Part shown: positions 22,984 to 45,391 of the stretch, in pieces
Position numbering within the stretch: position 1 is the first letter of the stretch
How the letters are laid out: each line of letters starts with the position of its first letter
Notes under the pieces: generated by a model
Told to the model about the DNA's origin: nothing
The model's database searches: none
Seen by the model: only the letters and a program-made list of their open reading frames with translations
Position numbers and translations under genes: made by a program
Assembly (NCBI GenBank): GCA_036852015.1
Contig: JAANDG010000106.1
Coordinates: 124,001 to 188,000 of the forward strand
DNA length: 64,000 nucleotides
Direction: 5' to 3'
Source of the DNA: Pelodera strongyloides
Lineage: Eukaryota > Nematoda > Chromadorea > Rhabditida > Rhabditidae

Positions 22984-24403
22984 TGAAGATGATCCTCCTT
23001 TTACTTCGCTAGGCATTGTTCAGCACTCTTTCAACCAAAGGAAAGGACAACCCGGAACTAGGTCTTATTGATTACCAATTAATGTTTAGGTGATTAGTAT
23101 TTGAAAGAAAGCAGGAACTAAGTGTCAGTCATTTCTCTTCCACGTCATACTTTTTAACCACTACCTATCCTAACAATGCCGCGTGTCAAGAAAGATATAA
23201 CATAACATTTATGACGACAACAAATGTATCGCGCAAGTTTTGTCAATATAAGGCCATTATCAAAGAATAAGTAAATAATAAAGCAAGTAAAACGGACGAA
23301 TAAGAGCGCTATAAGAACTAAAACACCTGGCATAATTGTTACAACAAATTTACAGGAATAAAAAAGGATTTCGCTCAATCATAAGTGAAGTTCTAATAAG
23401 TGAAGATATGCCTTGACTTGGTTGTACGACAAGGAAGATTCAGTGAATTAAGTATTCGGCAAAGAGATGTAGCGGTGATGTTATTCTTCTGCAGAATTTG
23501 CGAAATATTCTCAGGTTTCTCTAAGTGTAGTTTTCGAATTGGCTCTATCGAAACTACGCTAACTGGTATATTTATTCGAGCTTATCTCTGAAATTATTAA
23601 TAGATCGTGGTTGAAAGGGCCCCTGCTATCAGATTGTGTTTTGTTTGGGCACCTTTATCCTTTCCCCGCTAACACTTGGCCCTATCATGGGCCCTTTTGT
23701 TACATCAATAAATCAAACGAATGTCAATGGCCTGAACGGTTTCTCAGCGAACAATTGTGCTGATATTTCATTGCTTTTGAAAGGTTGGTTGTGTTCTTGT
23801 TAGTCCAATCTTACAAAAGTATAGAAAATTAAATAAAAAGGGAAATCTACGTATTGAAAGAAGGGTATGGTACACTCTCGGCATTGTTCACATTCAAGCA
23901 AACTATATCAATGTTATTTGTTAGTATTTATAACTGTTCACAGATAATTTGATCAGAGTTTCGTTGCTTGAGATAACTTTCGCAACTAGCAATACGAATG
24001 ACACATAACAATTTTGAGATAAAATCTAGACACTGACATGAGGTAAAGTACAATAAATACGAATCGATCTATTTTATTCGACCTAAGCTTGAAACATCAC
24101 CACAAGAAAGAACATTGTCAATATAAAAATATAAATGTCGCATAAATATAATATTGAAAAAGAGTCAAGCAAGGCCCGTATTTTGTGGAATAGTCATTGA
24201 ATGAGTCATATTTGGAATAGAATAGTGCGTATTTGTTGGGGAAAGATCGCATCCCTCTTCCCGCATATATAAGAATTCAATGAAAGGTGAATCAGAATTG
24301 GACACAAGTTAGAACATCGATTTCCTATTAAAATGATAGATTATTAGGGAATTCGTAAAGATTTCTTCATTGCGATGCAAGCAAGAAACGAAGAAACATA
24401 TAA

Positions 24404-24540
24404 TTTAAAGCGGTATGGCACGTGGTTCATGAACCGGGTGCCGGACCACTTCATCACCAGGTATTATATGCAAATGTATGTGCCCATTAGTGCCCTCATC
24501 AGCACAGAATGGAATACAGTGAAAGGCTCACCCGTGTCGA
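24404..24540. repeat. MITE family B, one-ended copy
   Basis: TTTAAAGCGGTATGGCACGT matches the family end. The following TATTATATGCAA and GTGCCC segments match 58611-58720. No right end was found. Confidence 0.65.
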
Positions 24541-25494
24541 AATCCAGGCCGAGGTTGTGCATCAGTTTCATCCTGAACGATATTTTACGTAATTGTTTGA
24601 CAACGAGGTGATTAAAGAAAATTCCAAATCCACCAAAAACACTATATTTTCTAAACACTATGCTTCATTGCTGAGAATGCGAAGAGGAAAGGATTAGGCG
24701 GGAGCATGTACTATCTGTGTAAGCGCATGACATGCGATATTATTTATTCCGGAATTCACGAAAAAAAAAACACTATAGTTGCCGTTTACTAACTCTGAGA
24801 ATGTCAGGAGGAACATCACAACTCACTAAGCAGACCTACTATCCAACCGATAAACGCCGTAATTCTTACTTCAGCTCCGACAATGACTCGCAGAAAACGC
24901 CGAATTCCTAATACGGTCATTGTCGTTGGTCATGCGAACAAATACAAATATACGAAGCTCTGAACTGAAGAAGCTTTACTTGTAAAATAATAGACAGTCC
25001 CAATTAACCATAGTTTGAATTTGAAACATCATATTAAAAGTTGAACGCTTGTACGTGAAATATAGATAGTTGCTTTCGGCTAAAAGTAGACCAAGTGGTC
25101 AAAACAATAAATACCATTCAAATCAAAAATGAACTGTGTGGGAACTATAGCAAAATTTTTCTATGGAGTAAAAATGATTTTTCCTTCCTTATGTTTCAAG
25201 ACGTATGTGTATAATTATCATTTTTTTTTTCAAGACGATTCCTATCTACGATGTAACTGTAATTGGATCGAATGGCTGCTTTTATTTCTATAACTAGACT
25301 TATTGTGCCACAAAAACTATAAAACGGCCCCAATCTGGAGGAGGTTCTGTGTTGGAGGGCGCAGTAAGCGAAAAGAGGAAAGTAGTACTTTAGAGAAACG
25401 CAGTCACGATGTTTTCGCAATCTTCATTTGATTTTCATTACATATAGGAAGTTATGAAGAAAAATTCGGTACCAATTCGAAGTCTTAGAAAAAC

Positions 25495-25735
25495 AAACTC
25501 GGTGAGAGATTTCACTGAGAATGGGAGATACTCAACTACAGTAGATACGCAATTGCCAGGGCAGATACTCATCATAATATTATAAATATCCTGCGGCGTT
25601 AGACAATTGTGATATGCTGTCACTGCAGGGTATTCAGTATTCATTCTTAGCCCAAACCTGGCAATTGCTTTCTTTCGCAGTATATTGTTACCCAGTAACT
25701 CCCATTCTCAGTGAGTTATCTCCCTGAGTTCGTTT
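25495..25735. repeat. Fold-back element, family G
   Basis: CACTGAGAATGGGAGATACT and GCAATTGCCAGG on the left are matched, inverted, by CCTGGCAATTGC and AGTAACTCCCATTCTCAGTG on the right. Confidence 0.8.
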
Positions 25736-26632
25736 CCCTTTAACTTCACATTGGTACCATATTTTTCTGCACATCTTCCTATACATAATGAAAGGCAAAT
25801 AAAAATGACGAATTTATCGTGACCTTTCTTTAACCTTCATACTCTAAAAGAGAAATGTAGGCGTTGTTGATCTAATACTTTGAGTACCAACGTCACTTGA
25901 TTCAGATTTAAAATCTTTGTCCAAAGCCACTGAAAGCATGTTTTTAGTAAAATTTCCCTGCAAAACATCTAACAAAGCTGTTGACTGCTCCAGAATTAAC
26001 GTTATTATTCAAATCTACTAATAAGCTAACATGTGGGCACAAGTTGCGAGAAAAGCGTTCATGAATTTTAGCTGGAGAATGCTTTGAAAAATTATGTGAT
26101 AGGTTTCATTGAATGAGTTATTTAGACGCTCTTTCCAATATCATATAATCATATGAAATCATAAAAAATAAATAATTAAATCATAAAAATTGATAGACTT
26201 TACAGGATAACAAGAAAAATTGTACCTAACCATAGTGTAATTGCTGTATATGGCTACTGCTATTTTCAACCACGCTTACAGAAAACTTACCCTGGATGGT
26301 AATACGCCACATAGTATTTTTGCACTAGGCATAATGCTGCTGATAACTTTTAGGGCATGAGTACAGAGTAGAGCACTATGCCAGTTCGTCTATAGAAAAA
26401 AAAAACCCGCTTTCAAATTAGACCTTTCGCGTTTCTGACAAAAATAAACTTTCTATTTATAAAGCAGCACCATAGCATTGGTGAACACTCCCCATTGTTA
26501 TATCTGCCAGCTCCCAGATATGCCACCTCTAAATAAATATCACATCGTTGTTTTTGTTTCAAATCCCTCGGGGGGTCTGTGCCGTTGGCGAATGGTTCTG
26601 TTAATCTTTCAGAGGGGTTTTTTCCAGAGTTT

Positions 26633-26634
<2 letters not shown>

Positions 26635-26674
<40 letters not shown>

Positions 26675-26733
26675 GAGAAACAGAGAGACCGAGACAGAGA
26701 GAGAGAGAGAGAGACAGAGAGAGAGAGAGAAAA
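26635..26733. repeat. GA-rich microsatellite
   Basis: GA repeats interrupted by CAGA and ACCGAGAC units. Confidence 0.95.
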
Positions 26734-26971
26734 GGGAGGAAATTCCTTGCTTGTTTTCTTCAGTATTACAACACAGCCTAACAGGCCCTAGAGCTCGGGT
26801 TTTGTGTGTGTGAAAGGGGAGCGTCTCCATCATATGAAAAGCTCATCTGCGAAGCATTGAGAGAGAAAATGAAAAGATATGAAAGTTCATCAGGAATTAC
26901 AAGAAGGGCCATTACGATCAGTTGAATGACTACATTCACGGAGAATGGTAAGACGAGAGATCAGCGAATCA

Positions 26972-27142
26972 ATGATGGGGTTTCCAAGTGTGGTGAAAAT
27001 TTGGCTTATTGGGTAAGACACCTTAGGAATACCCTGGAATATATTTTAAATTGGTCATATTATATATGCAAGTTTCGTGTAGAAATACTGTAGTATTAAC
27101 AGAATCACACCGAATTTTTGAGTATACTTGGAAACCCCATAA
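26972..27142. repeat. MITE family F, copy 2
   Basis: ATGGGGTTTCCAAGTGTGG and the inverted TATACTTGGAAACCCCATA ends enclose 130 noncoding bases. Confidence 0.8.
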
Positions 27143-27339
27143 AGTACCGTTTCACAGAAAGCTACAGTATGCTTTCGAGCACTCGATGTGGTAATAAGTG
27201 TAAATTTTCTGTTTATACCATACCCTAAGATGAACTACGCTATATTTTTATTCTGTCACTGACTCGCCATTAATTGAGACCCAAATAAATAACCATTCGT
27301 CTGCATTATCGATGTTTACACATCGATATGGACACTGCC

Positions 27340-27480
27340 CCAGCCCGAAGACGTCGAGAAATTTGTCATCTGGAGCTCGTCGCCTAGCCTAGTGCTCGGC
27401 ACCTCTCCGGAGCAAGTCGTACGCTTTGAAACCGCCTGTATCGAACCACCCTTGAATACATGAAGGATCAGCTCCTGTAG
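27340..27480 (+). other. Fragment related to 22320-22418
   Basis: A frame reading LPQPEDVEKFVIWSSS then SPEQVVRFETACIEPP runs to a TGA at about 27463. It is GC-richer than its surroundings. Family unknown. Confidence 0.35.
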
Positions 27481-30099
27481 CGTAAAAATATTCATTTTTA
27501 AAGTGCTTCTAAACACAATCGTGGTACTTTTGCCAAAAAATAGCACCTTGGTGTGCCAAGTTGTGTATAGTTTTTGTATATCGGAGCTAACTTCTAGAAA
27601 CTTTCCCTTTCTTTATCTGTTTCCCCGTCTCATCTTCTCATGTAATGATTGGACTCTGAACTGGGCCCCACGGATCATATCCTCATGGCAAAGAGATAGG
27701 ACCCAATCAATCAATATGAATAACAGCCAGGAACCGGCGATTTTTCCTATAAACAAAAATAGATGTTTTGTTGAACAAACACAAAAGGTTTGATCTAAGA
27801 TCCACGGTTACTGAATTTGGCTTTCAAATCAAACCACACTGCTTTACCTCTGTGAACACTGCGGAACTATGAAGAAAATATTCATATCCCGTTGATTTTA
27901 GATATTTCAAGATTTGTATCTAATCGGCATCTTGTCCAGTATGCATTTCACGATGAATAATTCAGAGGTAAACACGGCTTAGAATAGAAATAGAATGTTA
28001 TTAGGTATACTCGTAGTCTGGCTTACGCTTACCGGCCTACCAAGCCCACTTACAATTAGCGTTCATCGATGTGCTGATAAAACACCACTATCTTGGTAAT
28101 GTAACTACACAGCCTTCGAAATAATAATAAGATGGATTCTACACGATTAATAACCACATTTTCTACGTCGCAATTCGCATGTATAAACGACGTAGAGTTC
28201 TCGTTTTGTTAAATAACTTTGAACTAGTTGATGCTCATTTTTGTGGTTATCTCGGCCAGGCCAATGCAATGCAGTGTCCATTGACAATACTTCTATGGAT
28301 GCATATGTGCACCATTCTCAAATTCAATGATAATGATAAAAATTCAAATATAATGAAAGGATCTAAGAAATATTGAATAGTCCTGCAACCTTTCTTAGTC
28401 CCAAATCTTCTTTTCTACCAGTTCCATGGGTATCAAAAGTTCAGCCCAAGTTCTTTTTCCTCCTACAATCAGCAGCCGCCTAATCCAATCACGGCATATT
28501 TTTGATAAAAAAATGCAGTTATCACAAAATACCGGGGAAAAACAGAAATTCCTGGAAAGCCTGTCCGGTTTCGCCGACAATTCTTAGAATTATTCTGATT
28601 TTCCGAGCCTTATCTGAAAAGTGCGGGAACTGGGAAATATTGAGAAAATTCTGTGATTTCCAAAAAATATGATAAATATCTTACTCGAATAAGGATACTT
28701 TTTGTGTTCAAATATTTTGCATGATCACCATTTTACTGCACTGAGAGAGTACACCGTTCTACATGAACTTAAGTTAAAATGCACTTTTACTGTAAAAATG
28801 TTAACACAAATCCATGTTCTGCAGAAAAGTGAATTCTATGCATGCCTGTAATTCACGCTGTAGGCAAATCTAGTTTCTTTTTTAAAATTCTTTGAATATC
28901 GAAAAAATATTTGCTTTTTTTATTAGTTCAACAATCGATAGAGCTTCAACGTTTTACTGATCTCCGCGTTCAGCTAGGTGGGGATCTGCACAGTTTTGTC
29001 AAGCAACTGACGCTCTGAAACAAGACACCGGTCCGAGGCGCGACTGCAACAGAAAGAAATGGTTTAGACGCTAGGGGTCTAGGCATCAGATCATAATGTC
29101 TGAGCAACTTTTGTGACATCCTAGAAAATTTAGCTTGGATTTCGAAAATTTACCTTAGATTGTGACGTCTATACTGAAAGATAGAATAGCGAAGTTGCTA
29201 GAAGGCAGAAAATCATAGATGATCTATCAGGTAGAAAGGAGAAAGTCTGTTAAACGTTCACCCCTTGACAGCTAAAGTTTCAGAGATTAGAAAAAAGTGT
29301 GAATGATGAGGTTGTGTTGTGTTGTGATATAGAATGTTAAAAAATTCTTCTTGCGCAAGATGTATAAGAACAAATTATATTTATTTCACTAGAGGAAAAA
29401 TGAAGATGATTGTGCATTCTACCAATTTTCACGTTGAAATTCCGAGCGAAGTATTGTGAAAGCAGTTAGGTTTGGTTTTACTTTATTTTTGTGTTATGGG
29501 TAGCTCCAGACAAACTCCCTTGGGAATAAAATTTGGCATATCCACAGCGCTCTATTCATATGCTCAATTGCATAGAATATATTATTTTCCATACAATATT
29601 ATATTTTGATGCCAACAGTGTTGTTGTTGCCCATCCTATCCGCACACACATGTTCTGCGTACTTAAAAAGTTGTTTTATTGGAATGTGTCCCGTATTCTC
29701 AGTTATTTGCACCATCTGGAGCATCAATACTTCAAGCGTTGAAGTGGCTTCATGCATTCTTAGAAAAGTACGCAAACTATTGATTTACGTTAGCAAGCAC
29801 TAGGGTTAGGGTAGAGCAAGCACTAGGGTAGGGTAGGGCAAAAGTACAAACTAAGCGTAATAGCAAGATGTTTGTATTTGTTAAACCAACAGTTTTGCGG
29901 TCCGTGTATAGCCTATGTAACATGAGTGACGTAAATATAAAGTATATTTAGAGTACAGTAGTCTGTTAACATCGAGCTCAAATAACATTCACCCACGCAT
30001 TTCTGATTCTTATTCTAATATCTGGATGAAAACAGTTCTTATGTTTTTTGAGGGATAGATAGACTAACCTACAGTTATGTAACTAATCCACTCATTTAC

Positions 30100-30430
30100 T
30101 CGATGTTCATCTTGTCTCAGTGGGCGTCTCTGGGAAGTTTTCCCCGTCGGGGTTACTCCTCCCTTTCGCTGGGATATCCTAGAGATATGGCCCAGGCAAA
30201 GTAAGCCAGCAAGAGAGGTGCTGGCCCATGGGCCCGCCTCCCCAACCCAAGCTTTCGGCACCCCTGCTCCCTTCACCTCCAGACGATTCCCCATAGTGAA
30301 CACATTGAACTGAGGGCTTATTCCCAGTCGATAGCACCCCTCGCCTGCCCTTACCCTTGCCTTGTGTGCCCTCAGCCTCAGTCTAATAAAGGCATTGATT
30401 AACAATGAAGCACCAAGTGATAACTGATCC
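30100..30430. other. GC-rich island of unknown origin
   Basis: The block stands out from AT-rich flanks and holds a 126-residue minus-strand frame. I see no known motif or splice structure in it. It may be a fragment of a mobile element or a recent foreign insertion. Confidence 0.3.
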
Positions 30431-32603
30431 CAAATAGATAACAATGTTCCCCAAGGAAGCCTTTTGCCCCGACTGATTTGATACCAGTCTCAATAACACC
30501 AAGCTTTCCAAGCCGCTTAGTTGACGTGTTCTCAGTTATTTCAAGACGCGAACGTCAATGCTTGTTAAATGACATCATTTGTGAAGTTTTCATAATTAAT
30601 ACTTTTTATAATACTCCAAAATGCTGTTCATTCTTCTTTCGTTATCATTGTTAATGACATTTCAAACGATTTCTGGGACTACTTTTCTTTATTTCGTAAC
30701 ACAAAATCTACTAGATTGTACATACACGTCAGCCACCCCGAGCGTCTGGAAAATTTGAATCTCGCGCCATACCGTAGTCCCCCTGAGTGCTGACGACGGC
30801 ATTTGTGGTTCGTATTTTGATCGGCCAAATTTGGTTCGAAAGTTCGATTCTTTTGGTTTCTTTGAATGTTTCTGGTTATATTTTGCTTTCTATAACATTT
30901 TTTATAGTTAGATCGACTTCCGACAATGTCCCTTTACGCGATAAAACCGAGCATTTGTACCCAAAAACGTTGTTTTGTTCATAAACAATACAATTGTTCG
31001 TAAGACATACACTTTTGCGTTGCGTTTGCGTTTATGATCGTTTGCGTATGTTTTATTGATATATTTGATGTGGATTTCACTAATCTATCACATATATTCG
31101 CGCAATTTTGAACTGTACTTTCTTCTCATTCTCCGCATTCTCGTTATCAGTGTAAGGCTCTATAATGCCTTGTAACGCAATAAAATGTCTCCTTGCGTGT
31201 CTTCATTATTCTTTTATTACTCTTAGCTTTTTTCATGATTCTTCGCGTCTATTGCTAAACTAGACTAGCTGACCCAAACATCGCTTCTTGGTCACTCATA
31301 TACATTTTTGAAAGAACTAAATACTATTGTTTTTTCACCTTTGATTTGGTAGATTAATTGCGCATATACAATTAGATTAGCGTGAGGTGTTCTGTTCCAA
31401 ACTAATTAGAATTCCTATTCCTGATGATTAATACTAATTCCAAGTTAAATTCAGTTTTTTTGTGGTGAATTCAGTCAATTCGGGAAATTGCACACTATCG
31501 AAGCAGTCTGTTTTTTCAGATGTTTAACGGTTTCAATCATTTGTGTTTGTACAGGAACTTGGAACTTAGACGAATAATCTAATCTCTTTGTATTTTATGC
31601 TTTGTGCGCAAGTCAAGTGTCCCCCCCCCCACATTGTTCGTTACTTCCTATTTCATTCTTTTTCAGCTCTTATAATCTGTTCTATGGTTCTCTTCGATTT
31701 CTGGCCATTGTGACTCGTCATTGTAAAAATGGGTCATTTTTCGGGAAAGTACGATTGCACCGTGTGCTCTCTTTCTCTTTCACATTGTGCTCTGTGAACC
31801 CCTTTTTGTATGCTATTCAACAAAATCGATCCTAGCCAGGATTATTTTATTCGCGTCATGTCTAGTCAGATCGTAATAATGAAACTACCTCTTTTCTATT
31901 CCATAGTATCTCGGTGGTTATTTTTCTCCATTCCATGATTTATAATACTTTATGATTTGAGCAATTCTTGGAAGCGGATGAGTAGCGAAACCACATTTTC
32001 TTTAAGATTTATTAGGAATCAGTAAATCATTCTTGCTTAAAGTAAGGCCTAAGTCGGTGCATAAAGTATGTCCTGTCTACGGTTAGTAAGTTTCATTGTT
32101 TAGCATTTCTTGTAATTTCGCTAATTATTAGACCAAACTAGACCTGACCCATTTTTTTAGTGTTGTAGGACAACTGGACAACTTGAGACAAGATATTTTT
32201 TTTTGGTTTGTTTGATTTTAACCGTAGGTTTTTAGGGGTATACGTTGAAACACGCACGAACCACCACCTCCGGATTGGTTTTGACCACCTCCGAAAGCAA
32301 TTCGTAATTTACAATTTATATATTTGGCCGAAACATGGTGTTTTAAACGGTCTATCACTAAGTTAAAGAAACCAACTCCATTTACGCACGGAATTTTTAT
32401 CCTGGTATTTTTAGCTTTTACTAAGCATCGAAACTGTTGCTCGGTTTGCTTATCGACATGCTTTTTATGTAATTTTTGGGTCCTTGTAATCTCCATGCTC
32501 ATGCAATCACTAACGGTGAAATTCGCTCTTTTCTATCGATTAACACGTTTTGTTATTGTAAGGTAAGTAGTCCGTTTTAGTGTGCTGGACACTAATTACT
32601 TTC

Positions 32604-32870
32604 ATTATGGGGTTTGCAAGTATGCCAAAAACCGCGAGTTTTCCTTGCAAGTATCAATTCGCAAAATCGTGTGCTTTTTACACAACTTTACCGTAACTTT
32701 GACACATCCGCACTATAGAAAATCCGCCATCAAAGATATTTTTTGTTGAACAATTGGTCCCGTGGCGATCGGTCGTAAAAACTGCCTGTAGATATGCTCG
32801 TGTAGTGCCAAGATACGGTAAATTTTTCGATACTTGCAAGGAAAATCGGGCATACTTGCAAACCCCATAA
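32604..32870. repeat. MITE family F, copy 3
   Basis: TTATGGGGTTTGCAAGTATG and the inverted CATACTTGCAAACCCCATAA ends, plus a second inverted pair (TTTTCCTTGCAAGTATC / GATACTTGCAAGGAAAA). The TA at each edge suggests Tc1/mariner-type insertion. Confidence 0.85.
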
Positions 32871-34390
32871 GGATCTGTTCAAAAAGCGACAATGCATAAA
32901 TCTCATTTGCAGCCGGTGATGGTTAGATGGTTTGCTTCGTTTAGCCGATTAGCGTCCATCCGGCGCTTAGCTGTCTGTCTCTGTTGGAACATTTTGATTT
33001 CTTCCCACGATGAGTTCAACTTGAATGAATAAACGTGACATAGCTCAGATTGGGGGTGTGACAAATACGCACCAATCACCAATCCAATTGCATATTGCAC
33101 CCGGATGGACCCGTAGAATCTCCGGATTCAATTGCAGATTTGTAGGTTTACGGTTTACGTGAAGCGGTGAAACATTCGATGTTACGTTACATTCCCGGTT
33201 CCGGGTAGAGCCTAAGCTGTATCTGTATAGAAATCTCCACTCTCCACTTATTTACGCACGTGATTTATGCTTGCAGTAACTTACGTAGATTATGCAAGTA
33301 TTTATATATATATCTGCGCTAATAACCCAGAGGTCGTTCTTGTTTCATTCCTGCGGTACCAGTTTAAACCGGTGCGTAGGTACGCTATGTAAGGACCTAT
33401 CGCCTATCTTGATATATCGCACCATCATAGTTAATGGCCCGTCGTTTTGTCTCCGTGGCTATTTTTACCACCACCTCCCTTCTTTTACGTATGCACGTCT
33501 GCCCTTATCTAATTATCAGTGGTAAATCGCACTTTTGGCTTCTGTGTTTTATCAGTTTGCTGTCACGTTGTCCTTTATATATCGACAGGGTTTGCTATCC
33601 ATTAATTATTGCAAAGATCGTCAGTCGACAGCACATTCACCCTATCCTATTCGTAGATTGGGCAGTCGTAGTTAGAATTAGGACAGCTTCGTAAATTAAT
33701 GATAACAATTTGAAAGTGCGAGTAAGCAACTCTACAACTGTGCTACTTACTGTCACTCACTGTCTCTCAGTTCAGAAGTTTACGGTACGTTTTGTTCATT
33801 TGTTCTTTTTTTATACATTTACTCCCCTGCCTTCTCCCACCAGTGTTTAAGTATATAAACTATTTATATTAAAGAGGTGGGTGTGACCTTTAGTTTCCTT
33901 GTCCTCCATGGCCAGGGCCAGGGCCATAACCATCCTTCCCCCTTCTTGCCACACATACGCTTTTTTTCTGTTTGGGTTATTGCGTGCTCACGAAAAAGCG
34001 ATGGACGGTCGGTGTTTATCGTCAGTTGTTCAGGTTGTTCTCGAACCCAACTTTGTACCGTCCTCTTATCCTTTGGCATTACCTCCAGCATTAGCATTGG
34101 CTCACTTCTAGTTATTGGACTTTATGAAATAATATATTACACATGGGTCCATCTTCAAAATGGTATTTCAGCCCCACTTAGAACTTAAAATATGTTATAT
34201 TTGCCTATGAATCAGCAGAAGTCGAAATTGTCGAAAGCATCGTCCGTCCAACCCAACGTATACGTAATTATACGCAGCTTATGTTGCCTGCGAAACTGCC
34301 TAGTGTTACCATCATCATATGTATTAATTGGTGTATCATTCGTCGTTTTTGACAGCGTTGTTCGGTTTATTCCCTTCTAACCATTGTCTC

Positions 34391-34397
34391 CTTGCAG
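34391..34397 (+). promoter_or_regulatory. Probable trans-splice acceptor of SERCA
   Basis: CTTGCAG ends 48 bases before the SERCA ATG, with a pyrimidine-rich run just upstream (TGTCTCCTTGCAG). Confidence 0.45.
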
Positions 34398-34445
34398 TCC
34401 GATACTCCACTCGACGGTCGGCTTGGGTAATATTGGGCGTCGATA

Positions 34446-43798
<9,353 letters not shown>

Positions 43799-45356
43799 AG
43801 CTATAGCGATGTCTCTTACCTAACACCTCTGTTCTTACAGTGTGATACACTTACCTGAGTGATCTAGCGTTCTTTCGTCACCTCTATTTTGTCTGTAGAA
43901 AGGCGTCCGTTTGGGAGACATGTCCCCCGTTCAAAAAAGCTTGCCCTTCCCTGTGTAATTGGTTTCATTCTTTCCCGTTTTCGTCAGTCACTTTTTTACT
44001 TCAAATTCCTGATCATGGTTTGTTGTTCGATCGGATTTGATGTACAGTCAACGTGGGTCTTGTTTTAACATAACGTTTATCTCTGTTTTCCACCAAATTT
44101 CGGGAGTTGATCTGTTTCTTACTTATTTATACCCTTTCTGTAATCTATCTGTCAATTGTCAAATACGTGAAGGTAAATCAACTGTTTTGCTCATCCTTGA
44201 TGTTCGGCGCCATTTGTTCGTTTGTGCGTTCTCCGCGTGCGTCGTGCGTTACAATTCAACTGTGAATTGAGATTTGCTGGCGCGCGTGCGTTTTGCCCTG
44301 TAATAATGCAATGGTACGGTTCAATTCACTATGCCAATCCCTTTTGTGTGCGAATAATAATAATGTAACAGTGAGCGAACAAGTAAGTGAATGGTTTGCT
44401 TGTGAGAGCTGTATTCGTAGTTTGTTCCCTTCCCGCAATAGCATGAACCTAAAGGTGAATCGCCGTAACCTTGTAAGACCCCGATAATAACTGCCTACGA
44501 TTTTGGCCCTTATTTTCCCATCTAGGTTTCTGATCTAAAAGGTGTGTAACAATTGGAATGCATCTTTTTACATTTTGTATAACTTATTGTTCCTTTCTTT
44601 TTTTAACGGTTATACTAATAGTTTTATACAATTTCTGATTTCGTCAGCGAGGGGAAGGTTCTTCATTGGTTTGTGAGACGGTGGATATACACGGTGCGAA
44701 TTTTTGTTTTTGGGATAATTGGCCAAAGACCCTTTCTCGCGCTACCATTTTTCTCTCACCAGTCAATTATTGTGAACCGTTTTTTGTTGAAGAGATGATA
44801 AATCTGTGATGTGTCTTTTCTTTTATTCAAACCTTTGTGCTTAACTAAAACGTCGGGTTTTACCCCTATGTTGATGCGTTATCAGTGTGTACGGCATATT
44901 ATTGATTGTTCGGAAGCTGCCAGAGATTACATGAGTCGAATCGGGAACCTGCTGTAAGTTGTCCTATTTGTTTTATTTGGTTTGTGCTTGTCGTTTTTGT
45001 CACGTATGCACCCACTGTATTGTATAAACTGCACGCATGATTTACCACCCTTGTACGATTAATATCTGTGGTGTTGCACGTTTGCGAATTTAAAAGTTTG
45101 TGAGATTTAACAGATATTCAAATACTCTTGGATCCTTACGCGTGAAACGAGAGTCTTGCAGTCTTGCACCAAATCTTTGCTTAGCCATAGAAATGATTCA
45201 CTTTTAAGATGAGCTTGACACTTTGACTTTTAGTATGAGCTTGACACGTTGACACACCTAGCATTTTGATGTCGTGTGCACTGCACTTTGGTGGTGGTGC
45301 TTAGAAGGTGTATTATAATATTTATTTGATTAATATGTTTAATATATTTATTTTAG

Positions 45357-45391
45357 TTGCGATCGACTCCGAGAAGATCAAGAAGGATTAA
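45357..45391 (+). CDS. sca-1: SERCA alternative last exon (short isoform)
   Basis: If the GTACGT donor at 43584, inside the long last exon, is used, the constant part ending at 43583 joins this exon after TTTTAG. The frame then reads VAIDSEKIKKD and stop, giving a 1,005-residue pump that ends just after helix 10, the usual SERCA length. The tail KIKKD fits the KxKxx ER-retrieval pattern. Animal SERCA genes commonly have such short and long C-terminal isoforms; that this gene uses both is inferred from splice sites and frame. Confidence 0.7.

Larger units (their letters stand above)
20480..34390. other. Long gene-poor, repeat-rich interval
   Basis: I found no chain of exons with consistent splice sites here. 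The stretch is AT-rich, with GA microsatellites, several fold-back elements and two GC-rich islands (21360-21620 and 30100-30430), plus a 12-C homopolymer near 31620. SERCA promoter and enhancer sequence should lie in its last kilobases, but no specific element could be identified. Confidence 0.5.

Noticed and set aside
22471..23016. 181-residue minus-strand frame rich in Ser/Leu
   Set aside because: It is produced by the GA microsatellite read in any frame.
30064..30444. 126-residue minus-strand frame as a gene
   Set aside because: No start context, splice partner or recognisable domain; kept only as a compositional island.
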